From Fidelibacterota bacterium (GTDB taxonomy: Bacteria > Fidelibacterota > Marinisomatia > Marinisomatales > CAZVFT01), in NCBI GenBank assembly GCA_014381485.1, contig JACNLN010000042.1, positions 1-14,335 on the forward strand: 14,335 nt of DNA. Reading direction: 5' to 3'. A program made the translations under genes and the position numbers. Positions 7,719 to 14,006 of the stretch are shown piece by piece. The stretch's first letter is position 1, and each line of letters starts with the position of its first letter. A model generated the notes under the pieces. The model worked only from the letters and a program-made list of their open reading frames with translations, did not search any database and had not been told where the DNA came from.

Positions 7719-8126
7719 TTAGTCAATACGAAGAAGCTCTCCTGCAGGTGAATAGATAAAAATTCGGTCATCTCCTTTAAATTTAAGATGGCATGTATGG
7801 TATCGATACCGATAATCTTGACTCAGATTGAATGAATAGGTCACTCCTCTTACCACCGTGTGTCCATTACGGAGGGGAGGCTCATAATTGTGGAGATGCA
7901 CAATTCTCAGTTCTGAAACAATATTGTTTTTTGGATCTACCTCTGTGATGTATCCCTCAATTTCTGTAACGGTTCTTCCTGAATTGTTATCAATCTGAAC
8001 TACCACATAAAGAAGATCATCATTCACAACTCTCATTCTAACATCCACTTCAAAAAGAGTGGTGAAATCCTGACTCCACAAAAAGGAAAATAAAACCAGG
8101 AAGAATAAATATCTCAATCGATTCAC
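7719..8126 (-). CDS. Small secreted protein, possible beta-sandwich domain
   Basis: This 135-residue protein has an N-terminal signal peptide (RLRYLFFLVLFSFLW, cleavage near SQDF at about residue 19). The mature chain alternates short strands and reads like a small immunoglobulin-like sandwich of the kind seen in FxLYD/DUF3426-type extracytoplasmic proteins: VQIDNNSGRTVTEIEGYITE resembles the 'nnt...i..i.v...y' pattern of such domains. That comparison is a guess. The start is GTG at 8126, with a TAA only four codons upstream and no Shine-Dalgarno. It is convergent with the preceding gene. The promoter must lie in the gene-poor stretch 8127-8620. Confidence 0.6.
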   Translation of the reverse strand: MNRLRYLFFLVLFSFLWSQDFTTLFEVDVRMRVVNDDLLYVVVQIDNNSGRTVTEIEGYITEVDPKNNIVSELRIVHLHNYEPPLRNGHTVVRGVTYSFNLSQDYRYRYHTCHLKFKGDDRIFIYSPAGELLRID

Positions 8127-8620
8127 ATTAGCAATTTATGGAACTATGATTGTCAAGTCAAGCTTACCTCAATTAAAAGTATAAATAATGAAACTATACA
8201 ATCTGAGAGAGAAGCATGGAAAAAGTGGGATAGGTTATTAAGCGTTCAATCTTCCAGTGCCTTTTCTCGAATAACACCCTGAACTTTTGTAGTTGTAAAC
8301 GTCTTACTCGTTATAAAACTTACCCAGTCTTTTCATAGGCTGTTTTGAGGGGGGATTCTGTATTCCTCTCCCAATAAAAAAGTGTGTCTATCTTTTTGGT
8401 GTTTTAAATAGAGATAATCGACGCTCCTGCTGATTTTTTATAAAACCCATCAACTATCCGAATGACCTGTGCCGGGTGTTTATATCCGGGACTACTCACG
8501 GATGAGAACCGGTTAAAGGTACTATGCTTCCAGTTGACAATTTATTAATAACTTGTTAAGTTCGGATGACCAGCCTCCCATACGACACTCACCAAGTTAA
8601 ATTTGAATATCAGTAGTCAA
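8127..8620. other. Stretch of about 490 bases without an intact gene
   Basis: This stretch separates the downstream end of the minus-strand sulfur-relay operon from the 135-residue secreted protein. It should hold the terminator of the former and the promoter of the latter, but I see no convincing terminator hairpin. Codon-like content appears on the minus strand at 8246-8541 but is broken by a frame change and an in-frame TGA; that is treated separately. A 28-codon forward frame beginning near 8461 has no ribosome binding site and is not called. Confidence 0.5.
8246..8541 (-). pseudogene. Possible decayed reading frame
   Basis: On the minus strand the frame from 8541 is open for 45 codons to a TAA at 8404-8406 and includes KHPAQVIRIVDGFYKKSAGA. 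A second frame, entered around 8419, continues with DYLYLKHQ and FLLGEEYRIPPQNS, meets an in-frame TGA at 8333-8335, and reads on as KDWVSFITSK to a final TGA at 8246-8248. The pieces look protein-like and lie end to end, as a frameshifted remnant would. Openness of this length is not rare by chance in A+T-rich DNA, and I recognise no family. Confidence 0.25.
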
Positions 8621-9133
8621 TCAGACAAACAGTTGTATATCTGATTCAGCCGCAAACTCGAGAAAGGTGGCGGCACCGGCAACATCTACGCCATCAATAA
8701 ATTCCTCTTTTTTAAACCCAAACACATCCATTGTCATTTGACAGCCGATGAGTTTGACACCCGATTCAAGACAGATATTTCGTAATTCCTCAATGGTAGC
8801 AACGCCTTTATTTTTAAATGTTTTTTTCATCAATGACGTTGCAAACGTTTCAAATCCTGGTACATTCCCCATGATCAAATTTGGAATTGGCCATTCAAAA
8901 TTTTGGAATCCTTGCGGGCCGAACGGCATCTTCATTGGCATTGACGGGTTCGTTTGAGGTGCCACTTTTGCTTCTATTTTTTTCTTCAATAGGGTTAATC
9001 CATAGAAAGTAAAAAATATATGCACTTCCATATCCATAGCTGCTGCTGTAGAGGCGAGTATAAACGGTGGATATGCCCAGTCTAAGGTTCCCTGGGAAGC
9101 AATGAGTGCCATTCTTTTCTTTTTTTGCTCCAT
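8621..9133 (-). CDS. dsrE2: DsrE2-like sulfur-relay protein (DsrE/DsrF/DsrH superfamily)
   Basis: This 170-residue protein matches the DsrE2 pattern: an N-terminal strand MALIASQGTLDWAYPPF, an alpha/beta core with VHIFFTFYGLTLL (about residues 37-49), a Met/Pro-rich middle segment, and the C-terminal conserved LIGCQMTMDVFGF motif with Cys131; a second cysteine is at 121. In sulfur oxidisers DsrE2 proteins sit beside TusA and are thought to take part in sulfane-sulfur transfer; a membrane association is suggested by hydrophobic stretches. I use ATG at 9133, preceded nine bases back by AAAAGGAG, rather than the longer GTG start at 9181, which would overlap the upstream gene. It is the last gene of the operon, 17 bases after the HdrD-like gene. 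Confidence 0.87.
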   Translation of the reverse strand: MEQKKKRMALIASQGTLDWAYPPFILASTAAAMDMEVHIFFTFYGLTLLKKKIEAKVAPQTNPSMPMKMPFGPQGFQNFEWPIPNLIMGNVPGFETFATSLMKKTFKNKGVATIEELRNICLESGVKLIGCQMTMDVFGFKKEEFIDGVDVAGAATFLEFAAESDIQLFV

Positions 9134-9142
9134 CTGATTAAT

Positions 9143-9150
9143 CTCCTTTT
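9143..9150 (-). promoter_or_regulatory. Ribosome binding site deciding the dsrE2 start
   Basis: On the minus strand AAAAGGAG lies nine bases before ATG at 9133. It selects this start over the upstream in-frame GTG at 9181, which lies inside the preceding gene. Confidence 0.75.
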
Positions 9151-10410
9151 CTATGTTATGGTCAGAGCGCTTATCGCCCACTGACTCACATTACTCACTT
9201 CAACATTTAAATCGTAGTATTCACTTATTTCCTGAATCTGGTGAAGGCAATTATCACAGGATGTCAACACCTTTTTAGCGCGTGTCTCACGAATCTGATC
9301 AGCCTTTACTTTTCCCGTCTCAATTCTATAATCCTGCCAATCTGTATTTGCGACCAGACCTCCACCCCCACCACAACAGAAGTTCTGTTCTCGGCTGGGG
9401 TACATTTCCCGATAATTGGAGGATATAACATTAATAATTCTGCGGGGTTCTTCAAAAATGCCCCCCTTTCTGCCAATATTACATGGGTCGTGGTAAGTGA
9501 TAGCTTCACCGTTTTGCGACGAATCAAAAGTTAAAACGCCGGTTTCTAAATAATCATCCATAACTTCTAAAATGCTACTTACCTTGAATTTAAGTGGTTC
9601 GCCAAACCATTTTGGTGCCTCCCACCTAAAGGCTGCATAAGCGTGCCCACATTCAGAGAGAACAATTTCTTTCACATTTAATCTTTCTGCTTCTTTGAGA
9701 ATTCTATTAACGATTTGTTTTGCCCGGGGAATATCACCCAAGAACATGGCATAGTTTGATGATTCAAACATACTTAAGGTCCATGAAGCTCCCACATAAT
9801 TGAAGATGACTGCCGGAGGTATAATCGTATGAACGCCAGATAGAGGAACGTAAAGGATCTCCGCTTCTTCCTCAATGGGAATTTTGGCAGATGGATTATT
9901 TAGTTTTTCCTGTACTTCTTTCTCCAGGTCAACAATATGTTCTCGAAATATCTCCCGCATCATATCGAGTCCATCTTCACGAGCAATTTCAGCACCGGTT
10001 AATTGGTCTAATATCTCAGGAGATTTTTTAATAGATGTCAGTGTCCCCCGGATGGCACCCATTATTTGCGGCGTCTCTACAGCCATCGGACAGTTAATAA
10101 CGCACCGTTCACAAAGGGTACAGTATTTATACGCTAATTCCACCCACTTATCCAACTCACTCTCAGTCAAATCAGCAGCACCTGTCCAGAAAGGAACCAA
10201 TTTGCTTAACCAGTCATGAGATCTTTTTAAAACACGTCTAACTCGTTCCGTCTTTGCAACTGGTGATAATTCAGGATTAAGAGTTGAGAGATAAACGTGA
10301 CACGATTCAACACACCATCCGCAGTGAGTGCAAAGATTTGTTGCTGATGTGCCGATGAGTCGGTTGAATCTTTTTTCCACTTCCTCTAATGCTGTTCGAG
10401 TGATGCTCAT
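9151..10410 (-). CDS. DsrK/HdrD-like iron-sulfur (CCG-domain) oxidoreductase subunit
   Basis: This 419-residue soluble protein has two [4Fe-4S] ferredoxin-type motifs, C27-x2-C30-x2-C33-x3-C37 and C97-x2-C100-x2-C103-x3-C107-P. These are followed by a C-terminal CCG domain, C310-x34-C345-C346-x38-C385-x2-C388, which in HdrB/HdrD and DsrK binds a noncubane cluster for thiol/disulfide chemistry. The N-terminal half of the CCG region keeps a single cysteine (C254, SECGHAY), as in DsrK-like members rather than double-CCG HdrD. The gene starts at ATG 10410 in a four-base ATGA overlap with the upstream membrane subunit, so the two surely form a complex resembling DsrMK or HdrDE: electrons pass between menaquinol and a cytoplasmic disulfide or sulfur carrier. 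GlpC-like dehydrogenase subunits are the alternative, but TusA and DsrE2 beside it favour a sulfur substrate. Confidence 0.87.
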   Translation of the reverse strand: MSITRTALEEVEKRFNRLIGTSATNLCTHCGWCVESCHVYLSTLNPELSPVAKTERVRRVLKRSHDWLSKLVPFWTGAADLTESELDKWVELAYKYCTLCERCVINCPMAVETPQIMGAIRGTLTSIKKSPEILDQLTGAEIAREDGLDMMREIFREHIVDLEKEVQEKLNNPSAKIPIEEEAEILYVPLSGVHTIIPPAVIFNYVGASWTLSMFESSNYAMFLGDIPRAKQIVNRILKEAERLNVKEIVLSECGHAYAAFRWEAPKWFGEPLKFKVSSILEVMDDYLETGVLTFDSSQNGEAITYHDPCNIGRKGGIFEEPRRIINVISSNYREMYPSREQNFCCGGGGGLVANTDWQDYRIETGKVKADQIRETRAKKVLTSCDNCLHQIQEISEYYDLNVEVSNVSQWAISALTIT

Positions 10411-11063
10411 GATTTACTCTCCAGTCTAGGAATAACGCCTCGCCAACCGTATCGTTTTCCTGTTAGATACCGGGAAAAGAAAAAATAGATATAGTGAGAA
10501 ATTTTACTGAACGGCACGTAAAATAAAAATCCGGCAGTAATCAGAAAATATGCCATCCTCCAGCTTGGAGTCCCAACCAATAATGCCATGATGCCAAAAA
10601 AGAAAAAGAATTGCAATGATACCAGCGAGAAATAGTCGTCTGGTGTACTGATAATTCTCAATTCTTGTTTCCCGATCCGCCGAATCAATTTCAATATTCC
10701 AACAACAAACGCTGGAGCGATTAAAACAGCAAATAAAACACGAACAAACGGAGTCATCATAGCTGGTGCGAAGGGAAAGGTAAATGTATTAAAAATCGCC
10801 ACTAATGCACCAATGTGATAAAGTCCAAACTCCGCCCAGCGCCAAAGATGTGTTTTACTACTCTCCATTGACCATGGCATAAATATCGTACCATAAGACC
10901 GTAAAACACCTCTGGTGGGGTTTCCTTTCTTCTCACCACGTTCCCAGGATATGGGCAGCCGTGACAATTGAACTATCTTTATAGTATATAAGACTGCCAT
11001 CCACATCAATGCAATAGCCTGAAGTTCATACTCAATGAAATGAAGTATATATTCATTCGTCAT
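10407..11063 (-). CDS. DsrM/NarI-like membrane cytochrome b subunit
   Basis: This 218-residue protein has about five membrane segments (roughly residues 11-31, 76-96, 104-124, 147-170 and 172-195). It resembles the NarI/DsrM/HdrE family of di-heme or mono-heme quinone-reactive subunits: H72 and H83 lie in one segment (THLWRWAEFGLYHIG) and H190 in another (ISHYIYFFFSRYL), with a positive C-terminal loop TGKRYGWRG. These His residues are candidate heme b ligands. Its stop overlaps the start of the iron-sulfur partner, so it should anchor that protein to the cytoplasmic membrane and pass electrons to or from the quinone pool. The start is ATG at 11063 behind AAAAGGA. The number of hemes cannot be told from sequence alone. 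Confidence 0.83.
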   Translation of the reverse strand: MTNEYILHFIEYELQAIALMWMAVLYTIKIVQLSRLPISWERGEKKGNPTRGVLRSYGTIFMPWSMESSKTHLWRWAEFGLYHIGALVAIFNTFTFPFAPAMMTPFVRVLFAVLIAPAFVVGILKLIRRIGKQELRIISTPDDYFSLVSLQFFFFFGIMALLVGTPSWRMAYFLITAGFLFYVPFSKISHYIYFFFSRYLTGKRYGWRGVIPRLESKS

Positions 11064-11116
11064 AATTGTTATCCTTTTGCAGTTTCAGATTAATCCATGA
11101 TGTTAATATGATCGGT

Positions 11117-11359
11117 CTAATTGACACGACAGACAACAAACCGAAAGATACCGTCTTCTTTGTCCAGACTGATTAAGTCGTTACCAGTACTTTTGCACCA
11201 GGCGGGAATATCCATCATCACACCGGGGTCGGTTGCTGTAGCCTCGATCACTTCACCAACGCCAATACCCTTCACAGCATTGCTCAGTTTTACTACCGGA
11301 ATTGGACAGAGCAGTCCTTCTAGATTTAACGTCTTCGCTATTGACATGTCTTTATCCAT
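11117..11359 (-). CDS. tusA: TusA-family sulfur carrier protein
   Basis: This 80-residue protein has the TusA/YedF/SirA fold signature: LNLEGLLCPIPVVKLSNAV, with the CPxP cysteine C18 that carries the persulfide, then EVIEATATDPGVMMDIPAWC and a C-terminal strand. Extra cysteines occur at 55 and 77. TusA proteins shuttle sulfane sulfur between donors and acceptors such as DsrE-type proteins or sulfur-oxidising complexes. The start is ATG at 11359, preceded by AAAAAGGAGA and following the MerR stop by three bases, so the two are coupled. With the DsrMK-like pair and DsrE2 downstream in the same operon, a role in sulfur relay to an Hdr/Dsr-type oxidoreductase is likely; a tRNA-thiolation role (as in E. 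coli TusA) is less likely in this context. Confidence 0.92.
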   Translation of the reverse strand: MDKDMSIAKTLNLEGLLCPIPVVKLSNAVKGIGVGEVIEATATDPGVMMDIPAWCKSTGNDLISLDKEDGIFRFVVCRVN

Positions 11360-11362
11360 TTT

Positions 11363-11836
11363 TTATTCTCCTTTTTTATCAGCCCTATTTAATTGTTGAA
11401 GATTTTTAAATAGTGATTTAATGTCATCACACTTTTCCGGCAGGCGATAGACTGCGCAGGTCTGGCAATCTTCATTCTTACAGGTTGGACCTTTTGTAGT
11501 CACCTGCCAGCATGGCTCGGTTGCAGATGTGTATGCTTCACATTGTATACAGTCTTCCTCGTTACAAGGTTTTAGCAACCAACATGGTACCTGCGCAAAT
11601 AATGCCTTGATTCCTGCTATATTCAAACCGTATTCATCCAGGTATTTTCGGATGCAGAGTATTCTTTTAATATCAACCTGTGAATATAAGCGGCGTTTTG
11701 TGGGGGTTTGATAGGGAAGGATCAGCCCCTCATCGACATATTTCCGAAGGGAATACACGGAGGTATTTGATAATTCCGATGCTACCCGAAGGGGATATAG
11801 CGGTTTGGTTGGATCATCGAACAGTGGATCGCCCAT
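11363..11836 (-). CDS. MerR-family regulator with a duplicated Cys-rich C-terminal domain
   Basis: This 157-residue protein has a winged helix MerR domain at about residues 13-80 (RVASELSNTSVYSLRKYVDEGLI with the following wing RRLYSQVDIKRI). A C-terminal domain then repeats a Cys unit: P84-C85-W with C91-x4-C96-x2-C99-EAY, and P108-C109-W with C119-x4-C124-x2-C127-AVY, plus C136. Ten cysteines in all (with C61) suggest metal or Fe-S binding, or redox sensing by thiols, as befits a regulator of a sulfur operon. It lies ten bases after the DUF302-like gene and three before tusA, so it probably controls its own operon. The start is ATG at 11836; GGAG is only two bases before it, so the site is tight, but no alternative start is better. 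Confidence 0.85.
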   Translation of the reverse strand: MGDPLFDDPTKPLYPLRVASELSNTSVYSLRKYVDEGLILPYQTPTKRRLYSQVDIKRILCIRKYLDEYGLNIAGIKALFAQVPCWLLKPCNEEDCIQCEAYTSATEPCWQVTTKGPTCKNEDCQTCAVYRLPEKCDDIKSLFKNLQQLNRADKKGE

Positions 11837-11846
11837 CGCTCCAATC

Positions 11847-12758
11847 TCATCTTTCCACCAAGCTTTGCATATAGTCTTCTATATCGCCTGGTGTGGACAT
11901 AATCCTGCCAAAAGTCATCATCGTGAGGTCAGGGAAAGATAGGGCAATTCGATACCTGCCGTGGAGCATAACTACTTCATTATCCATGACCAAAATTTCA
12001 TAGGGTAAAAAGGCTGAATGCTTTGGGGTATTGATATCAATGATAGGCAGGAAATGAGATTCCCCCCGCTCCCCTGATAAACCAACACCGTAGAGTTTCA
12101 GGCGTTTATCCGGAATTTCGATTGAATACACAGGGATAGTTCCATTATTTCCATCGTTAAAATTGGCTTCGATGGTTGATTTTGCTTCTTCAAAATGATT
12201 GAATGTGTTCAACTCTACTACATCCTCAAAGTATTCCATGCCGAACATGTAATGATATTTCTGCAACTTATTTGGTGTTAGTCCATCTTCCGATCCAAAT
12301 GGCCGGAATCTTGGTGAGCCAATATTTTTTAAGGCAGTCTTAAGTTTGTTAGAAACAGCTTTTATATTATTTTCCACGAATGGATAATTTTTCTGGAAAT
12401 ATGCATTGCCAATGTATTCAGGGTCAACATAGGATATGTAGGTACTGCCGTTTTCCCACGTACAAGCAATCCTCTGAGCGGCTGCAAATCCGGCAAACCC
12501 GCCAATTTGCTGAACGGCATCAATCAATTCATCATGAGTTACAATTAAAACTCTACGGGTATCCTCTCCAGCCGGAGAGTAGTCTCCAAGAATTTCAAAT
12601 TCTTCCTCTAGTAGCTTTTCTCTTACAGCAGATACAGCATCGCTGACGTTCATCTCACATTCTGTTGCAAGAATATATGGCTTCAAATGTTCTGCTTGAA
12701 TTTGTGTAAACACGATTATTATTAATAATATCCAAAGTTTACTATTTTTTAAATTAAT
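11847..12758 (-). CDS. Exported DUF302-like protein, probably started at ATT
   Basis: The conserved part begins at about 12713 (the GTG frame there gives 288 residues). It contains an N-terminal VSDAVSAVREKLLEEEFEIL alpha/beta stretch like DUF302 domains and a C-terminal segment with HSAFLPYEILV, GRYRIALSFPDLTMMTFG and IMSTPGDIEDYM, which I recognise from DUF302-related proteins linked to sulfur and energy metabolism. Extending upstream in frame from the GTG adds a Lys-containing n-region, a Leu/Ile-rich h-region and IQA before EHLK, a good signal peptide. The only start with a ribosome binding site is ATT at 12758 (AAAGGGGG seven bases upstream; no ATG, GTG or TTG precedes it, and TAA closes the frame at 12780-12782). 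I therefore place the start there. It heads the operon with merR. Function unknown; the product should be periplasmic. Confidence 0.7.
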   Translation of the reverse strand: MNLKNSKLWILLIIIVFTQIQAEHLKPYILATECEMNVSDAVSAVREKLLEEEFEILGDYSPAGEDTRRVLIVTHDELIDAVQQIGGFAGFAAAQRIACTWENGSTYISYVDPEYIGNAYFQKNYPFVENNIKAVSNKLKTALKNIGSPRFRPFGSEDGLTPNKLQKYHYMFGMEYFEDVVELNTFNHFEEAKSTIEANFNDGNNGTIPVYSIEIPDKRLKLYGVGLSGERGESHFLPIIDINTPKHSAFLPYEILVMDNEVVMLHGRYRIALSFPDLTMMTFGRIMSTPGDIEDYMQSLVER

Positions 12759-12765
12759 AGTGTTG

Positions 12766-12773
12766 CCCCCTTT
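12766..12773 (-). promoter_or_regulatory. Ribosome binding site supporting the ATT start
   Basis: On the minus strand AAAGGGGG ends seven bases before the ATT codon at 12758-12756. It argues that translation of the DUF302-like protein starts upstream of the GTG at 12713, where no ribosome binding site exists. Confidence 0.55.
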
Positions 12774-12818
12774 ATTCTGTTACATACATTGCGCTTTTTC
12801 TGTATCAGCTACAACAGA

Positions 12819-12843
12819 AATTAATGCAACCAATCCATTAATT
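12819..12843. promoter_or_regulatory. Perfect inverted repeat between divergent operons, candidate operator
   Basis: AATTAATG (12819-12826) and CATTAATT (12836-12843) are perfect reverse complements with a nine-base spacer. The site sits 61-85 bases before the start of the DUF302-merR-tusA operon and about 100 before the M50 gene, where an operator for the MerR-type regulator would be expected. MerR proteins bind dyads in promoter spacers, but I cannot identify sure -35/-10 boxes here. Confidence 0.4.
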
Positions 12844-12944
12844 CAAGATATTTCGGTGTTGAAGAATATATGGAAACAAATCCTTACTCACGTAACTTAA
12901 AAGGAACAGATTTTATTCCTCAATCGTAAAAGTTAAATTGTGAT

Positions 12945-14000
12945 ATGGACGAAACTCAATTTAGAGATATTCTGGGCAAAATTGATGATATCTTTCTCGT
13001 TCGGAAAATTGGTTCTACCGGTTCGACCTGGATTGCTATAGGAGAATTGTTCGAACATCACACAGTGGATGACATTACGAAGAAATTAAAAGAGTTCCCC
13101 ATTTCTCTAAAAATTAATCAAACTGATGAGATGGTCTGGTTAACCGTGGAAGAGGAAAAGGATACTATCATCAACATTCCTCCTATTCATCTTATCCTCT
13201 TTTTTGCTACTGTTTTTACCACTCTTCTTGCAGGATCTCTAATGGAAGGCGGTAATTTATTCCGCCATCCAAGTGATATTTTCAAAGGTGCCCCTTTTTC
13301 TTTTACCCTCCTTCTTATCTTGGGTACTCATGAATTCGGTCACTATTACTTTGCTCTCAAACATCGAGTGAATGCCACATTACCCTATTTTATCCCTGTT
13401 CCACCCCCCTTTATTCTGGGAACTCTTGGTGCATTTATTCGGATAAAAAGTCCTATTCAGAACCGGAGGGCTTTACTGGAAATCGGGGCAGCAGGTCCCA
13501 TAGCAGGATTTATTATAGCGGTTCCAGCTCTGATTATTGGGTTACTCAAATCAAAGGTAGTAATTTTAACTGACCATATTGGGATTTACCTTGGGGATTC
13601 ACTACTGATGAAGTTTTTGACATCAATGACATTTCCTGGTTTAGCTGAAAACCAGGATATCTTACTTCACCCCATTGCTTTTGCCGGATGGATTGGACTT
13701 CTTGTAACCATGCTCAACCTACTTCCACTTGGGCAACTTGATGGTGGTCATATCGCTTATGCTATCCTCGGGGAGAAACAGAATAAATTAGCAAAGTGGA
13801 TCTTCCTCGGACTAATTCCCCTTGCTTTTTTCTCCCTGAACTGGCTTGTCTGGGGTGCTTTGATTCTTATCCTGATGAGGACTGTCAGACACCCTCCAAT
13901 TTTGGATATCAGTACACCCCTATCTTCCCGTGATAAGGCTATCGGATGGATATCCCTCATCATTTTTATCATCTGTTTTATTCCCGCTCCATTTGGATAA
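12945..14000 (+). CDS. Site-2 protease family (M50) membrane metalloprotease
   Basis: This 351-residue polytopic protein has the M50 zinc motif H129-E130-F131-G132-H133 inside a membrane segment and the second conserved motif LLPLGQLDGGH with D266. Hydrophobic segments lie at about residues 82-102, 111-135, 180-202, 242-262, 277-301 and 328-349. Residues 1-78 form a soluble N-terminal region. The segment around PYFIPVPPPFILGTLGAFI and the long loop resemble the EGY/Sll-type S2P group of cyanobacteria and plants more than RseP, as there is no PDZ domain. Such proteases cut regulatory proteins within the membrane; the substrate is unknown. The ATG start has no obvious Shine-Dalgarno. It is transcribed divergently from the sulfur-relay operon, and the following secreted protein begins six bases after its stop, so those two form an operon. 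Confidence 0.88.
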   Translation: MDETQFRDILGKIDDIFLVRKIGSTGSTWIAIGELFEHHTVDDITKKLKEFPISLKINQTDEMVWLTVEEEKDTIINIPPIHLILFFATVFTTLLAGSLMEGGNLFRHPSDIFKGAPFSFTLLLILGTHEFGHYYFALKHRVNATLPYFIPVPPPFILGTLGAFIRIKSPIQNRRALLEIGAAGPIAGFIIAVPALIIGLLKSKVVILTDHIGIYLGDSLLMKFLTSMTFPGLAENQDILLHPIAFAGWIGLLVTMLNLLPLGQLDGGHIAYAILGEKQNKLAKWIFLGLIPLAFFSLNWLVWGALILILMRTVRHPPILDISTPLSSRDKAIGWISLIIFIICFIPAPFG

Positions 14001-14006
14001 TAGATA

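Noticed and set aside
8461..8550. 28-residue forward ORF starting MTCAGCLYPG
   Set aside because: No ribosome binding site and it lies opposite the possible decayed minus-strand frame; a Cys-rich small peptide is not supported.
8597..8623. DsrE2 TGA stop as a selenocysteine codon
   Set aside because: Reading through adds only about eight residues before TAA, and the family normally ends at the LFV position, so TGA is an ordinary stop.
9134..9181. Longer GTG start for dsrE2
   Set aside because: It overlaps the preceding gene and its first 16 residues do not fit the family; the ATG at 9133 has an AAAAGGAG at the right distance.
12870..12929. 19-residue forward ORF (METNPYSRNLKGTDFIPQS) between the divergent operons
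   Set aside because: No ribosome binding site, too short to distinguish from chance, and it lies in a region that must contain two promoters. It looks oddly protein-like, so a small peptide or remnant is possible but unsupported.
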